Below, one piece after another: positions 17,554-27,401 of a DNA stretch of 64,000 nt. Made by a program: the position numbers and the translations under genes. The notes beneath the pieces were generated by a model, which was not told where the DNA came from, made no database searches, and saw only the letters and a list, made by a program, of their open reading frames with translations. Position 1 is the stretch's first letter. Each line of letters starts with the position of its first letter. This stretch comes from Pirellulales bacterium (lineage in GTDB: Bacteria > Planctomycetota > Planctomycetia > Pirellulales > JANQPP01), in NCBI GenBank assembly GCA_028289405.1, contig JANQPP010000124.1, forward strand, positions 43,313-107,312, read 5' to 3'.

Positions 17554-17712
17554 TTGACCGATGCTCAACCCGCGGAGACGGATTTGGCGTGCCATGCCGT
17601 GTCTTTGAGCGAGCTTCCCACCGGTCGGAATAAGCCGTTCCTGGCCGAATCCCAGTTTGCGCATCCTGCGGGATTGGTTTTTCTTATCGGCAGACGAGCC
17701 GTGACCCATTAA
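17554..17712 (+). CDS. Possible small protein with TTG start
   Basis: A 52-codon frame begins with TTG at 17554, placed 5 bases after a perfect AAGGAG (17543-17548). It ends with TAA at 17710-17712 and its codon choice resembles local coding DNA. The product contains VSLSELPTGRNKPFLAESQF and ends IGRRAVTH. SLSELPTGR recalls the opening of FeoA domains, but the rest does not follow that family, so I assign no function. It is divergent from the RNase H-like gene. The remaining 250 bases to the DUF1501 gene show nothing further. Confidence 0.35.
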   Translation: MTDAQPAETDLACHAVSLSELPTGRNKPFLAESQFAHPAGLVFLIGRRAVTH

Positions 17713-17962
17713 TGTTTCGCACGCTGCTTATAATACCTAAACACCCTGAAGTCGCGGGTGCGGAAATCGAGGAATCATCCGGGATGACATGGCTTCGATG
17801 GTGGGCTTTTTGATGGGCCAAGGAACACCTTGCCGGTCAAAAAACGCGGATCATGTAAGCCCGAACCAGCTTCCGGCGGCTTGAATTGGGCATGTACAGA
17901 TGGTAACGTCGATTTTCGCGGCGACTTCGCAAAATTACTTGGCAGGTTTCGAGGATTGAACA

Positions 17963-19339
17963 ATGTTGCACCTCACCGGCAGCGGCGTGGCTCACACCTG
18001 TGACGGTATGACGCGACGTGATTTCCTTCAAATCGGCAGCCTCGGCGCGATTGGCCTCAACTTGTCGCAGCTTCTGGCGCTGGAAGCCCAAGCGAAGGCC
18101 GCGGAACAGCATGATGACCGTTCGGTGATCATGATCTTCAACCTGGGAGCGCCCAGCCAGCTCGATACCTGGGACATGAAGCCGGAGGCACCGTCCGAAA
18201 TTCGCGGCCCGTTTCAACCCATTTCCACGGCCTGTCCCGATATTCAGGTTTCGGAGATCTTTCCCCAGCACGCGAAGATCGCGGATAAGTTTTCCCTCGT
18301 GCGGACCTGTTTCCACACGGCGGCGGCAGTGCATGACACCGGCCACCAACTCATGCAAACGGGCCGGCTCTTTACGGGAGGGATAAACACACCACACGCG
18401 GGCTGCGCGCTGAGCTATTTGCGGGGCAGAAAATCGGACCTGCCCGCGCATGTCATATTGCCGGAGCCAATGGGAAACACGGGCGGCGGCCTGCCCCACG
18501 GCCAAGACGCCGGATTTTTGGGCAAGGCTCACGATCCCTACGCCTTGATGGCCGATCCATCGATCCCCGACTTCAAGGTGCCGGATTTGCTTCCCCCGCC
18601 AGAGATTGGCGAAGCGCGGCTCAACCGCCGGCAACGGCTGCGGAGTATCGTGGAAGGCACGCTGCAAAACTTCGAAGCCAGCGACGATGCCAAGCTGCTC
18701 GATTCCAACTTCGAAGCGGCTTTTCGTCTGATGACCAGCACCCAAGCCCGGGCAGCGTTCGACTTGTCCCAAGAGCCAGAGAAAGTTCGAGAACGGTACG
18801 GAAAAACGCGGTTTGGGCAATGCTGTCTGTTGGCACGCCGCCTGATCGAGGCGGGGGTCCGCTTTGTCACCGTGAACACCTTCCTCACCGTCTTCGACGA
18901 AATTACGTGGGACATTCACGGCTCGAAGCCATTTACCTCCATCGAGGGGATGAAGAACATCGTGGCGCCGATGTACGATCAGGCCTATGGCGCTCTGATT
19001 GAAGACCTTTCCGAACGCGGTATGCTCGATTCCACGCTGGTCTGCAATTTAGCGGAGTTTGGCCGCACTCCTCGCGTCAATCCGGCCGGGGGCCGGGACC
19101 ATTGGCCACAATGCTGGACGGTGTACTTCGCCGGTGGCGGGGTACAGGGCGGGCGTGTCGTGGGCAAGAGCGATCCGATTGGCGCTGTCCCCGCCGAACG
19201 CCCCGTGGAACCCTCCGAAGTCGTGGCCACGGTTTACCGCAGCCTCGGATTGGATTTGGAAACCTTCCTGCCCGGTCCAGCGGGACGACCCTTCCCGCTC
19301 GTGGATACCGGCAAGCATGAAATTCACGAGCTGTTTTAG
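17963..19339 (+). CDS. DUF1501 domain-containing protein
   Basis: A 458-residue protein of the DUF1501 family, sulfatase/alkaline-phosphatase-like proteins abundant in planctomycetes. The N-terminus has a twin-arginine-type signal (TRRDFLQIGSLGAIGLNLSQ), predicting export in folded form. Family segments visible include FNLGAPSQLDTWDMKPEAP, CFHTAAAVHDTGHQLMQTGR and LAEFGRTPRVNPAGGRDHW. Function is unknown; these genes nearly always accompany DUF1549/DUF1553 cytochrome-like proteins, as here. Start: ATG at 17963 with GAGG upstream. A perfect hairpin overlaps the stop codon and the next gene follows within 51 bases, suggesting an operon. Confidence 0.92.
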   Translation: MLHLTGSGVAHTCDGMTRRDFLQIGSLGAIGLNLSQLLALEAQAKAAEQHDDRSVIMIFNLGAPSQLDTWDMKPEAPSEIRGPFQPISTACPDIQVSEIFPQHAKIADKFSLVRTCFHTAAAVHDTGHQLMQTGRLFTGGINTPHAGCALSYLRGRKSDLPAHVILPEPMGNTGGGLPHGQDAGFLGKAHDPYALMADPSIPDFKVPDLLPPPEIGEARLNRRQRLRSIVEGTLQNFEASDDAKLLDSNFEAAFRLMTSTQARAAFDLSQEPEKVRERYGKTRFGQCCLLARRLIEAGVRFVTVNTFLTVFDEITWDIHGSKPFTSIEGMKNIVAPMYDQAYGALIEDLSERGMLDSTLVCNLAEFGRTPRVNPAGGRDHWPQCWTVYFAGGGVQGGRVVGKSDPIGAVPAERPVEPSEVVATVYRSLGLDLETFLPGPAGRPFPLVDTGKHEIHELF

Positions 19340-19348
19340 CTCGTGAAT
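19322..19348 (+). repeat. Perfect 11-bp hairpin overlapping a stop codon
   Basis: ATTCACGAGCT (19322-19332) and AGCTCGTGAAT (19338-19348) are exact complements around GTTTT. The TAG of the DUF1501 gene sits at 19337-19339 in the structure. No T-run follows, so full termination is unlikely. It may set relative expression or mRNA stability between the two operon genes. Confidence 0.65.
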
Positions 19349-19389
19349 GCAATTTGCCCCGCCATAAACCCTCGAGTCATAGAAAAGCC

Positions 19390-21909
19390 ATGGCCTTCAT
19401 ACAGCCTTTTGTCGTGCGCCATTCGCGGCGAGATTTGACCCAATCAATATGCCACTTTGTCGGTTTGGCGTTGTTTGGCGTCTTGGCAAGTGCCACTTCG
19501 GCTTGGGGAGAAACCCTTCCCACGCCACCAACGGATGCCGCACTCCAGATACTTCCAAAAAAAGTCGTCCTTCGGGGGCGTGCCGCTTCGCAGCGCATGC
19601 TCGTGGAATGGGTCCATGCAGGGGAAGACGAAAGCCATGCCCTAGGACAAGTCCGCGACGGAGTGTCTATATCCATCGGCGATCCGGGTATCTTGGCTTG
19701 GGAAGATGGAAGGCTTCTGCCGCGCGGCAACGGCAGCACCACGGTCACTGCGGATTTCCAGGGGCACACAGCTCAATTGGAAGTGCGCGTCGAAGGTGTT
19801 GAGCAGCCTTGGGTCCCCAGCTTTCGCAACGAAGTCCAATCCGTGCTCAGCAAGACGGGCTGCAACTCGGGAGCCTGCCATGGAGCCCTGGCCGGCAAAA
19901 ACGGCTTTCTTCTCTCCTTGCGAGGATACGACACGGAGGCCGATTTCGCCGCCATCACGCGCCACGCTCGAGGGCGGCGGGTGGTTCCCCGCGAACCGGC
20001 GAAAAGCTTGTTGCTGACCAAACCGACGGGAGCCGTGCCTCATAAGGGAGGTGTCCGCTTCGACGTGGATTCTCCGGCATTCGAAGTACTGGCCCAATGG
20101 CTGGCCATGGGTTGCCCCCAGCCCCGCGAGGAAGATCCCCGCATTCAACGCTTGGAGATTTTGCCCGCCTCGCTGGAACTCTCTCCCGGGGTGAAGCAGG
20201 ACCTCATCGTGATGGCGCACTTCAGCGATGGGACCGCTCGCGATGTATCGCGTTGGGCCAAGTACACGTCGACGAACGAAACCGTGGCCAAGATCGATGA
20301 ACAGGGCGGTATGTCGGTGATGGGCTACGGCAAAGGGGCGATCTCGGCTTGGTATCTCAGCATGAACGCCGTGAGTACCGTGCGCGTGCCCTACGAACAC
20401 GTGGTCGACCCCGAGGTGTTCACTGCGGCCCCGCGCGAGAACTTCATTGACGAGATCGTGCTCGATCAGTTGGCCAAACTAAACATTCCCCCTTCGCCCC
20501 CCTGCACCGACGGGGAGTTTATTCGCCGTGCGTTTGTCGACACCTTGGGAGTTCTTCCCTCGGCGAAAGAGACCCGCGAATTCATTTCGGACGGTGCTCC
20601 AGACAAACGCGAGCGTTTGATTGACGGCCTCTTTCAGCGGCCCGAGTTCGTGGATTACTGGGCTCACAAGTGGTCGGACCTGCTGCTGGTCAACAGCGCG
20701 AAGCTCAGTCTGCCCGCCGTGTGGGCCTATTATGACTGGATTCGCGATCAAGTCGCCGCCAACCGCCCTTGGGACGAACTGACGCGGGAAATCGTCACCG
20801 CCTCCGGCAGCACGCTGGAGAATGGCGCGGCCAATTTCTTCGTGCTGCACAAGAACCCGCAGATGCTGGCCGAGAACACGTCGATGGCGTTTCTAGGCAT
20901 GTCCATCGAATGTGCCCGCTGCCACAACCACCCGCTGGAAAAATGGACCAACGACCAATACTACGGGATGGCCAACCTCTTCTCCCGCGTGCGCTTGAAG
21001 CAAGCTCCCGGGGATGGCAACGCGGTCGTCTTTCCCGTCGGCGAAGGAGAACTCATCCAGCCCCGCACGGGCCACCCGCAGCCTCCGCGCCCATTGGACG
21101 GTTCGTCCATCCCGTTTGAAGCGGACTTGGACCGACGTGAAGTGTTGGCCGACTGGCTCACCTCGTCCGAGAACCCCTATTTCAGCCGAGCCATTACCAA
21201 CCGGGTTTGGGCGAATTTCCTGGGAACCGGCATCGTGGAGAACGTGGATGATCTTCGCCTGACCAATCCCGCGAGTAATGAGCAATTGCTCGCGGAGTTG
21301 TCACGATTTTTGGTGGATCACGATTACGACCTACGGGCTTTGATGCGGCTCATCCTCCAGTCGGCAACCTATCAGCGGTCGAGCCAACCGCTACCGGAGA
21401 ACGCGGCGGACGAGCGGAACTATTCCCGTTACTATCCCCGACGCCTGCAGGCGGAAGTTCTGCTGGATGCGATCTCCCAGGTCACCGAAGTGCCCACGAA
21501 GTTCGCCGGTTATCCCGCCGGCTGGCGGAGCATGCAGCTTCCCGATGCCAATGTGGAGTCCTATTTCCTCACGTCGTTTGGCAGGCCGCAGCGGAACATC
21601 ACCTGCGAATGCGAACGGAGCGACGCACCCAGCATGACGCAGGTGCTTCACTTGGCCAACGGTGATGTGATCAACCAGAAACTGGCTGAAGAAAACAACT
21701 GTCTCTCGCGGCTGCTGGACGCCGCTGCCTCGTACGAGGAAATTTTGGAAGAACTGTTCCTTGCGGCGCTCGCGCGAAAGCCCACACCGCGCGAGCGTGC
21801 GGCAATTCTTGAGCAGCTTTCGCTTGTCCCAATGGAAGAAACCCGTGACGCGCTGGAAGACGTGTATTGGAGCGTCTTGAGCAGCAAAGAATTCCTGATG
21901 AACCATTGA
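19390..21909 (+). CDS. DUF1549/DUF1553 domain-containing protein
   Basis: An 839-residue exported protein. After a signal segment (VGLALFGVLASATSAWG) comes an Ig-like domain (TVTADFQGHTAQLEVRVEG). A cytochrome c-like stretch follows (KTGCNSGACHGALAGKNGFL), then the DUF1549 core (FIRRAFVDTLGVLPSAKETR), a second Cys/His site (SIECARCHNHPLEKWTNDQY) and a C-terminal DUF1553 (YYPRRLQAEVLLDAISQVTE). The family is typical of planctomycetes and of unknown biochemical role, though haem-type motifs suggest periplasmic redox work. ATG 19390 is preferred to an upstream TTG at 19354. It lies between the DUF1501 and PSC1-WD40 genes. Confidence 0.92.
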   Translation: MAFIQPFVVRHSRRDLTQSICHFVGLALFGVLASATSAWGETLPTPPTDAALQILPKKVVLRGRAASQRMLVEWVHAGEDESHALGQVRDGVSISIGDPGILAWEDGRLLPRGNGSTTVTADFQGHTAQLEVRVEGVEQPWVPSFRNEVQSVLSKTGCNSGACHGALAGKNGFLLSLRGYDTEADFAAITRHARGRRVVPREPAKSLLLTKPTGAVPHKGGVRFDVDSPAFEVLAQWLAMGCPQPREEDPRIQRLEILPASLELSPGVKQDLIVMAHFSDGTARDVSRWAKYTSTNETVAKIDEQGGMSVMGYGKGAISAWYLSMNAVSTVRVPYEHVVDPEVFTAAPRENFIDEIVLDQLAKLNIPPSPPCTDGEFIRRAFVDTLGVLPSAKETREFISDGAPDKRERLIDGLFQRPEFVDYWAHKWSDLLLVNSAKLSLPAVWAYYDWIRDQVAANRPWDELTREIVTASGSTLENGAANFFVLHKNPQMLAENTSMAFLGMSIECARCHNHPLEKWTNDQYYGMANLFSRVRLKQAPGDGNAVVFPVGEGELIQPRTGHPQPPRPLDGSSIPFEADLDRREVLADWLTSSENPYFSRAITNRVWANFLGTGIVENVDDLRLTNPASNEQLLAELSRFLVDHDYDLRALMRLILQSATYQRSSQPLPENAADERNYSRYYPRRLQAEVLLDAISQVTEVPTKFAGYPAGWRSMQLPDANVESYFLTSFGRPQRNITCECERSDAPSMTQVLHLANGDVINQKLAEENNCLSRLLDAAASYEEILEELFLAALARKPTPRERAAILEQLSLVPMEETRDALEDVYWSVLSSKEFLMNH

Positions 21910-21988
21910 GAGGCGGCTTTCCCCTTACAGCCGCATACGTCTGCCGACCCTTTTCCGCACCGTATGAAACAGAAAGCTTGACGAAACG

Positions 21989-24900
21989 ATGGCTTTTCTT
22001 CGCGCACCTATTCGGGCGTTCGTGTTGATGATGTTGCTAGCGACGAGCCCGGCCATGCTCCAAGGGGAGGAGGAACGCGGACCCCGGGATATCGATTACG
22101 TCCGTGACGTGGCTCCTCTGCTCCAGAGATATTGCGCTGGCTGCCACAATCCTCAGGAAGCGGAGGCCGAATTGGACCTCACGCAACATGCCGAGATGAT
22201 GAAAGGTTCCGTGGAAGGGGCCGTGATCGTGCCCGGCAGCGCCGAGCAGAGCAAGCTGCTGCAAGTCTTGATCGGAGAAGCGGAACCGGCCATGCCTCCG
22301 GAGGACAGCCCAGTACCGAGCGCGGAAGAAATCGCCACGCTCCGCCGCTGGATCGAGGCGGGTGCCCCCGGTCCCGCCGACCCCAGCCAAGATCAGCCGG
22401 CCATCCGGCTGCCCGATGTGGAACTCCAGGTGGAGCCGCGCTCAGAGGTCACGGCGTTGAGCTTTGCTCCAACCGAAAAGCTGCTCGCGGTGGGCCGTTA
22501 TCAAGAAATCGATTTGATCGAACTGCCCAAGCGGAAGGTACGCCACACGCTCAAAGGGCATGCCGGCAAGGTGAACGCGCTCGCCTTTTCGGATGACGGC
22601 CGCGAACTCGTGGCCGTTTCCGGAGAACCGGGCCAATTCGGCGAAATCAGCTTCTGGAACGTGGGCGAAGGCAAGCTGGTTCGCCAGTGGCGAGGCCACA
22701 CCGATAACTTGTACGCAGTCGCGTTCCATGCTTCCAGCCGCCGGTTGGCGACCGGCAGCTACGATCAGGCCATCAAGATTTGGGACGTCGATCAGGGAAC
22801 CGAAGTCAACACGCTCTCCGGTCACAGCGGTGCCATCCACGGGCTAGCCTTTCACCCGTCAGGCACCTGGCTGGCCAGTGCCAGCGATGACCGGACGGTG
22901 AAACTCTGGGACGTGGCAACGGGGAGCCGTCTCGATACTTTTTCCCAGCCGCTTAAGGAGATGCTGGCGGTAGCCTTCAGCCCCGATGGCCGGCGTGTCA
23001 TCGCCGGTGGCGCGGACAATCGCATCCGTCTCTGGGAGCTCAGTAAGTCCGCGAAAGAAGGGACGAACTCGCAGATTTATTCCCGCTTCGCACATGAAAG
23101 CCCGATCGTCAGCTTGGCCTACGCTGCCGACGGGCACAGCATTCTCTCCACGGCCCAGGACGGCACCGCGCGATTATGGAACGCGGAAGACCTGTCAACA
23201 CGCGTCAGTTTGGAACGACAAAGCGACTGGCCCGTGGCCGCCGCCATTTCCGCAGATAGCGAGCGGGCCGCGATTGGTAGGTTGGATGGCAGTTGGGGCC
23301 TGTACGATGTGGCTGACGGAGCCAGGATTCCGCCCACGCCGATGTTGGAATCGCTCTCGCCGCGTGGGATCCAAAAAGGTCAGCCCGCCCGACTGCTCCT
23401 CACCGGAAAAAATCTAGATGGTCCCTTCGAACTCATCTTCGATAACGCGAAACTCTCAGGCCAAGTCATACGTGCCGCAGCCGACGAAATGGAACTGGAA
23501 GTTTCCACCGCTGCCGACATGCCGCGCGGCAGCTACAAAATGCGGCTCAAGCATCCGAAAGTGGCCAGCAATGAAATCACGCTTCACGTGGACGACATTC
23601 CCCAAGTCGTGGCAGCCGACGTGGCAGCCGAAGATCGCCCACCGCTGCACGGACCACTCGCCATTTGGGGTATTCTGTCCCAGCCGGGGGATACGGACCG
23701 CTATACCATCCAGGCAGAAGCCGGGGAGACCTTCATCTTTGACGTCTCCTCCGCGAGCCTGGGAGCGAAAACCGACCTCGTGCTGACCCTGGCGGACACG
23801 TCGGGACGCATCTTGGCCCGCGTCAACGATTTTGGCAAAGACGCCGATCCGCTATTGATCCACGAGATCGCTCGTTCCGGCGAATACTTCGTCGAAGTCA
23901 GCGATTTGCAACTCAGGGGCTCAAAGGACCACGAATACCGCTTATCCATGGGCACGTTCCCTTGGATCACCGCCGTCTTTCCCACCACGGTTTCGGTCGG
24001 GGAAGAGTCGCGAATTCAGTGGATTGGACATAACCTGCCGTCGGATTTGTCCACATCGCTCCCTGCGGTGGAAGCCGGTGAGATCCCCGTGACGTTCCCG
24101 GATGGGGCCCGCAGCCGACAAGCGTTCACGTTCCTCGCCACGGAATCGTCGCGACAGGTGGAGCGGGAGCCCAACGATAACACCGAACAGGCCACGCCCC
24201 TCTCCTTGCCCGGCATCGCCGAGGGCCGATTGTCCTCCGCTGCGGCCGCCTCGTTCGATGTCGATCTTTACCAGTTTGAAGCCTCGGCCGGCGAACCTTG
24301 GATCTTCGAAATCTTCGCCGAAAGACTGCATTCACCGATCGACTCATTTTTGGAAATACTTGATGCAAACGGCCAGCCCGTGGAGCGGCTGCGGTTGCGG
24401 GCCCTGCGGGATTCTTTGACGACCTTTCGTCCGTCCACTTCCGACCAGGCCGGCTTCCGCGTGACGAACTGGGAGGAAATGCATCTCGACCAATATTTGT
24501 ACCTTCAGGGCGAAGTCTGCAAAATCTTCCGCATGCCCCAAGGCCCCGATTCGGACACGCTGTTTTACTCCCTGGCGGGCAAACGTCGTGGGTATTTCGA
24601 CACGACGCCCATCTCCCACGCCTTGGATGAGACGATCTATGTCGTGGAATCGCATCCGGCGGGAGCCGAATTTCCAGCCAATGGCTTGCCGTCGTTTCCC
24701 GTCTATTTCCGCAATGATGATGACAGCTATCGAGAACGGGGCCGCGATTCTCGGCTGACCTTCACGGCTCCCGAAGACGGCCGCTACCTAGTGCGTGTAA
24801 GCGACGTGCGAGGATTCCAGGGACCGGAATTCGTGTATCGTCTGGTGGCCCGGCGGCCCCAGCCCGATTTTGCTTTGCACGTCGACGCGAAAACTTGGGC

Positions 24901-25534
24901 CATTCCTCGCGGTGGCGGAAAGGCCTTCACGGTACGCGCGGACCGAATAGACGAATTTGATGGCGACATCCACATCGCATTCCAAGGTGGTCCTGCCGGC
25001 ATCACGATCTCCTCGCCGCTGGTGATTCAGGCCGGCCACCATTCCGCCACGGGTGTCTTTTTCGCGGACGGGAATGCCGAGAAAGCCGCGTCGGGCGAAG
25101 TCCAACTTACCGCCCGGGCCGAAATTGGCGGGCGTGAAGTGGTCAAGGAAATGGATGATGTGGGGAAGGTGTCCCTCGGGGCGCCACCGCAGGTCAAAGT
25201 ATTCTTGGACCCTCCCGAGATCGCCATCACGCCCGGCACGACGGTCACCGCCCAATTGCGAGTGGAGCGGAACGGATTCAAGGACCGAATTTCGTTCAAC
25301 GTTTCGAACCTGCCGCACGGCGTGATCGTGGACAATATCGGTCTCAACGGAGTGCTCTTGACCGAAGGGGAAAGCGAACGCCAACTCTTCCTTACGGCGG
25401 AATCCTGGGTCCCGCCCACGAGCCGCTCATTTCAAGCCACGGCGCAAATCAAGGGTAATCCGACGTCCCGCCCCGCCATCCTGCATGTCCAAGAACCGGA
25501 CCAATTGGCCCGCACGTCGGCGAACGTGGACTGA
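21989..25534 (+). CDS. Planctomycete cytochrome c (PSC1)-WD40 fusion protein
   Basis: An 1181-residue exported protein. Signal peptide 1-26 (MMLLATSPAMLQGEE). The PSC1-type cytochrome c domain has its haem site at RDVAPLLQRYCAGCHNPQEA and the distal segment ATLRRWIEAGAPG. Residues 150-450 form about seven WD40 blades (for example LASASDDRTVKLWDV), likely one beta-propeller. The C-terminal 700 residues contain beta-sandwich and PPC-like domains (REPNDNTEQATPLSLPG; SGEYFVEVSDLQL). Third gene of the cluster, 79 bases after its neighbour. It probably forms an exported redox/binding assembly with the two upstream proteins; the substrate is unknown. The ribosome binding site is weak. Confidence 0.92.
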   Translation: MAFLRAPIRAFVLMMLLATSPAMLQGEEERGPRDIDYVRDVAPLLQRYCAGCHNPQEAEAELDLTQHAEMMKGSVEGAVIVPGSAEQSKLLQVLIGEAEPAMPPEDSPVPSAEEIATLRRWIEAGAPGPADPSQDQPAIRLPDVELQVEPRSEVTALSFAPTEKLLAVGRYQEIDLIELPKRKVRHTLKGHAGKVNALAFSDDGRELVAVSGEPGQFGEISFWNVGEGKLVRQWRGHTDNLYAVAFHASSRRLATGSYDQAIKIWDVDQGTEVNTLSGHSGAIHGLAFHPSGTWLASASDDRTVKLWDVATGSRLDTFSQPLKEMLAVAFSPDGRRVIAGGADNRIRLWELSKSAKEGTNSQIYSRFAHESPIVSLAYAADGHSILSTAQDGTARLWNAEDLSTRVSLERQSDWPVAAAISADSERAAIGRLDGSWGLYDVADGARIPPTPMLESLSPRGIQKGQPARLLLTGKNLDGPFELIFDNAKLSGQVIRAAADEMELEVSTAADMPRGSYKMRLKHPKVASNEITLHVDDIPQVVAADVAAEDRPPLHGPLAIWGILSQPGDTDRYTIQAEAGETFIFDVSSASLGAKTDLVLTLADTSGRILARVNDFGKDADPLLIHEIARSGEYFVEVSDLQLRGSKDHEYRLSMGTFPWITAVFPTTVSVGEESRIQWIGHNLPSDLSTSLPAVEAGEIPVTFPDGARSRQAFTFLATESSRQVEREPNDNTEQATPLSLPGIAEGRLSSAAAASFDVDLYQFEASAGEPWIFEIFAERLHSPIDSFLEILDANGQPVERLRLRALRDSLTTFRPSTSDQAGFRVTNWEEMHLDQYLYLQGEVCKIFRMPQGPDSDTLFYSLAGKRRGYFDTTPISHALDETIYVVESHPAGAEFPANGLPSFPVYFRNDDDSYRERGRDSRLTFTAPEDGRYLVRVSDVRGFQGPEFVYRLVARRPQPDFALHVDAKTWAIPRGGGKAFTVRADRIDEFDGDIHIAFQGGPAGITISSPLVIQAGHHSATGVFFADGNAEKAASGEVQLTARAEIGGREVVKEMDDVGKVSLGAPPQVKVFLDPPEIAITPGTTVTAQLRVERNGFKDRISFNVSNLPHGVIVDNIGLNGVLLTEGESERQLFLTAESWVPPTSRSFQATAQIKGNPTSRPAILHVQEPDQLARTSANVD

Positions 25535-25808
25535 CTTTCACCACTCGCAGCAGCCCCGCCGTCGTGGCGACGGTCCGCGCGGCTGTGCGGTTGAGCATGA
25601 TCACAAGGCTCACATGGCCACAGGTGCCGGCACGACGAGTCTTTTCCGTGGATCACGCCTTGCAGTTTTCACGGACCGCGAAACAATGAAAAGCTGTTCG
25701 CCTGAAAACGTGTAAGCATGCAGTCCGTAAGAATCCGTGGGCCGCTTTAGGCGGCACTCATCCGAGAGCGAAAAAAGCTAGACTGCCAGAAGGCGAGAAA
25801 AGAGGGAG

Positions 25809-25881
25809 TGGAGGATACCGGACTTGAACCGGTGACCTTCTGGCTGCCAGCCAGACGCTCTCCCAACTGAGCTAATCCCCC
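25809..25881 (-). tRNA. tRNA-Ala (anticodon GGC)
   Basis: The 73-base minus-strand sequence folds as a cloverleaf. The acceptor GGGGGAT pairs with ATCCTCC (one G-U). The D arm has TTAGCTCAGTTGGGAGAGC. The anticodon loop CTGGCAG gives GGC. The T arm has CCGGTTCAAGTCCGG. The discriminator is A and CCA is not encoded. The 274 bases between the PSC1-WD40 gene and this tRNA show only short GC-rich hairpins. Confidence 0.97.
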
Positions 25882-26050
25882 GAGTCCGAGTATTTGGCCC
25901 CCGTTTCACGGCACGCCTGGACCACACTCAGGTAGACGAATTAGCCTAGCACCCGTTTTTCAGAGCGTCAAGGCAAGCGATTTCGGGCAAACGGCGAGCG
26001 TGATATATTCCAGCGTGAGCAGACTTTCCCCAGGGAATTGAGGATCCGGG

Positions 26051-27139
26051 ATGAGGCACTGGGTAGGAATCCTAAAAATCGCTATCTCCTTGGCGATCCT
26101 CTTTTTCCTCTTTCATAGTCTTCGCGGGCAAGAGGGAATCGAGGACCTTTGGCGCCAGCCCAAGCGATGGCACTTTTTGTTCTTCGCTGCCGTCTGCTGC
26201 TTGGCGGCGGTCCTGAATACATTTGTCCGCTGGTTTTTTCTGGTGCGGGCCCTCGATGTGCCCCTCCGGCTGGCCGATGCGATTCGGCTGGGGTTCGTGG
26301 GATACCTGTTTAACTTTGTCTCGCTCGGTGCCGTCGGCGGAGATCTTTTCAAGGCATTGGCCCTTGCTCGGGAAAGGCCCAGGCACCGTCCCCAAGCGGT
26401 GGCCTCGGTCGCGGTGGATCGAGCTTTGGGGCTGCTCTCGCTCTTGGTCGTCGCGGCGGTGGCGATTCTACTCGGTGGACCGACCGCGCCGGATCAACCA
26501 CAGTTGAAGCTCCTGTTTCAGGCTACCGTGGGAATCACGTTCGCGGGTCTCGTGGCATTGACCGGAATCTTCTTCGTGCCGCCGCGGACCACGCGTCGCT
26601 GGCTGGCCGTCTTGTGGCGGTTTCCTTTGGGTGGGCGCGTGCTTTCCAAGCTGGTCGGCTCTCTCTCTCTGTACCAGCGAAATCCTCCGCTGGTCGTGGT
26701 GGCGATGCTCATGAGCGCGGTCACGCACTTGCTGTTCGTGCTCGCTTTCTACTGCATGGGGCGGGGGCTGTATGATCCCATGGCCTCCCTGGCGGACCAC
26801 GTGGTAATTGTCCCGCTGAGCATGGTAGCCGGCGCGCTCCCGCTGCCTTTGGGGGCGCTGGGAGCCTTCGAAGCCGTGCTGGGCACGCTCTACCAATACG
26901 TTCCCCTGGATGTCTCGATTTCGGCCTTGCAGGGGGTCATGATCGCCCTTTGCTACCGCGTGATTTGCGTAGGCATCGCGGCGGGGGGCATGGCCACCTG
27001 GTTCACTCGCCGCAAGGAGATCTCGAACGTGGTTCACGAGGCGGAACGCCTGTCCGAAGCGGCCTCGCCGGATGCCCCTGCCCGGGAACAACCTACTCCG
27101 TCCGCGACCCAAGAACCGGTCAGCCTCTCACGGACCTGA
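26051..27139 (+). CDS. Flippase-like / lysylphosphatidylglycerol synthase-type membrane protein
   Basis: A 362-residue integral membrane protein of the LPG synthase TM/UPF0104 family (YbhN-like). There are about eight hydrophobic helices, beginning IAISLAILFFLFHSLRG. Family segments are RLGFVGYLFNFVSLGAVGGD followed by LARERPRHRPQAVASVAVDR (the conserved GG...K/R...VxxDR signature), and LPLPLGALGAFEAVLGTLY. Relatives move or modify lipids or lipid-linked sugars. The C-terminal 40 residues are polar and Pro/Ala-rich, without the MprF catalytic domain. Start: ATG at 26051 with GAGG upstream. The downstream DegT aminotransferase suggests, weakly, a link to surface glycan or lipid synthesis. Confidence 0.85.
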   Translation: MRHWVGILKIAISLAILFFLFHSLRGQEGIEDLWRQPKRWHFLFFAAVCCLAAVLNTFVRWFFLVRALDVPLRLADAIRLGFVGYLFNFVSLGAVGGDLFKALALARERPRHRPQAVASVAVDRALGLLSLLVVAAVAILLGGPTAPDQPQLKLLFQATVGITFAGLVALTGIFFVPPRTTRRWLAVLWRFPLGGRVLSKLVGSLSLYQRNPPLVVVAMLMSAVTHLLFVLAFYCMGRGLYDPMASLADHVVIVPLSMVAGALPLPLGALGAFEAVLGTLYQYVPLDVSISALQGVMIALCYRVICVGIAAGGMATWFTRRKEISNVVHEAERLSEAASPDAPAREQPTPSATQEPVSLSRT

Positions 27140-27401
27140 GTGCGGTCGAAACATCATTTCGCCGTAAATCGCCCGCCCGCCGTAGCGGCGGCAGCTTTCC
27201 GCGCGACTCATCTTGACGGGTGATCTGGTTCCCTTTAACGTGCCCTCCTCGGCCCGTAAAGCAGGATGCCCGAAGGGCCAACAGCTCGTGTCTCCGCGAA
27301 TGCCCAGAGGCGGCCTAGAATGCCAGCTTCCCGGCGTGATTCCCGGCCACGGGCAACGCATATTCCATCTTGAATTCGCCCGCAAGGAGGCTTGGCGTTC
27401 C

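Noticed and set aside
27213..27401. N-terminal extension of the DegT aminotransferase by 63 codons.
   Set aside because: The extension is unlike the family, and AAGGAGG lies directly before ATG 27402.
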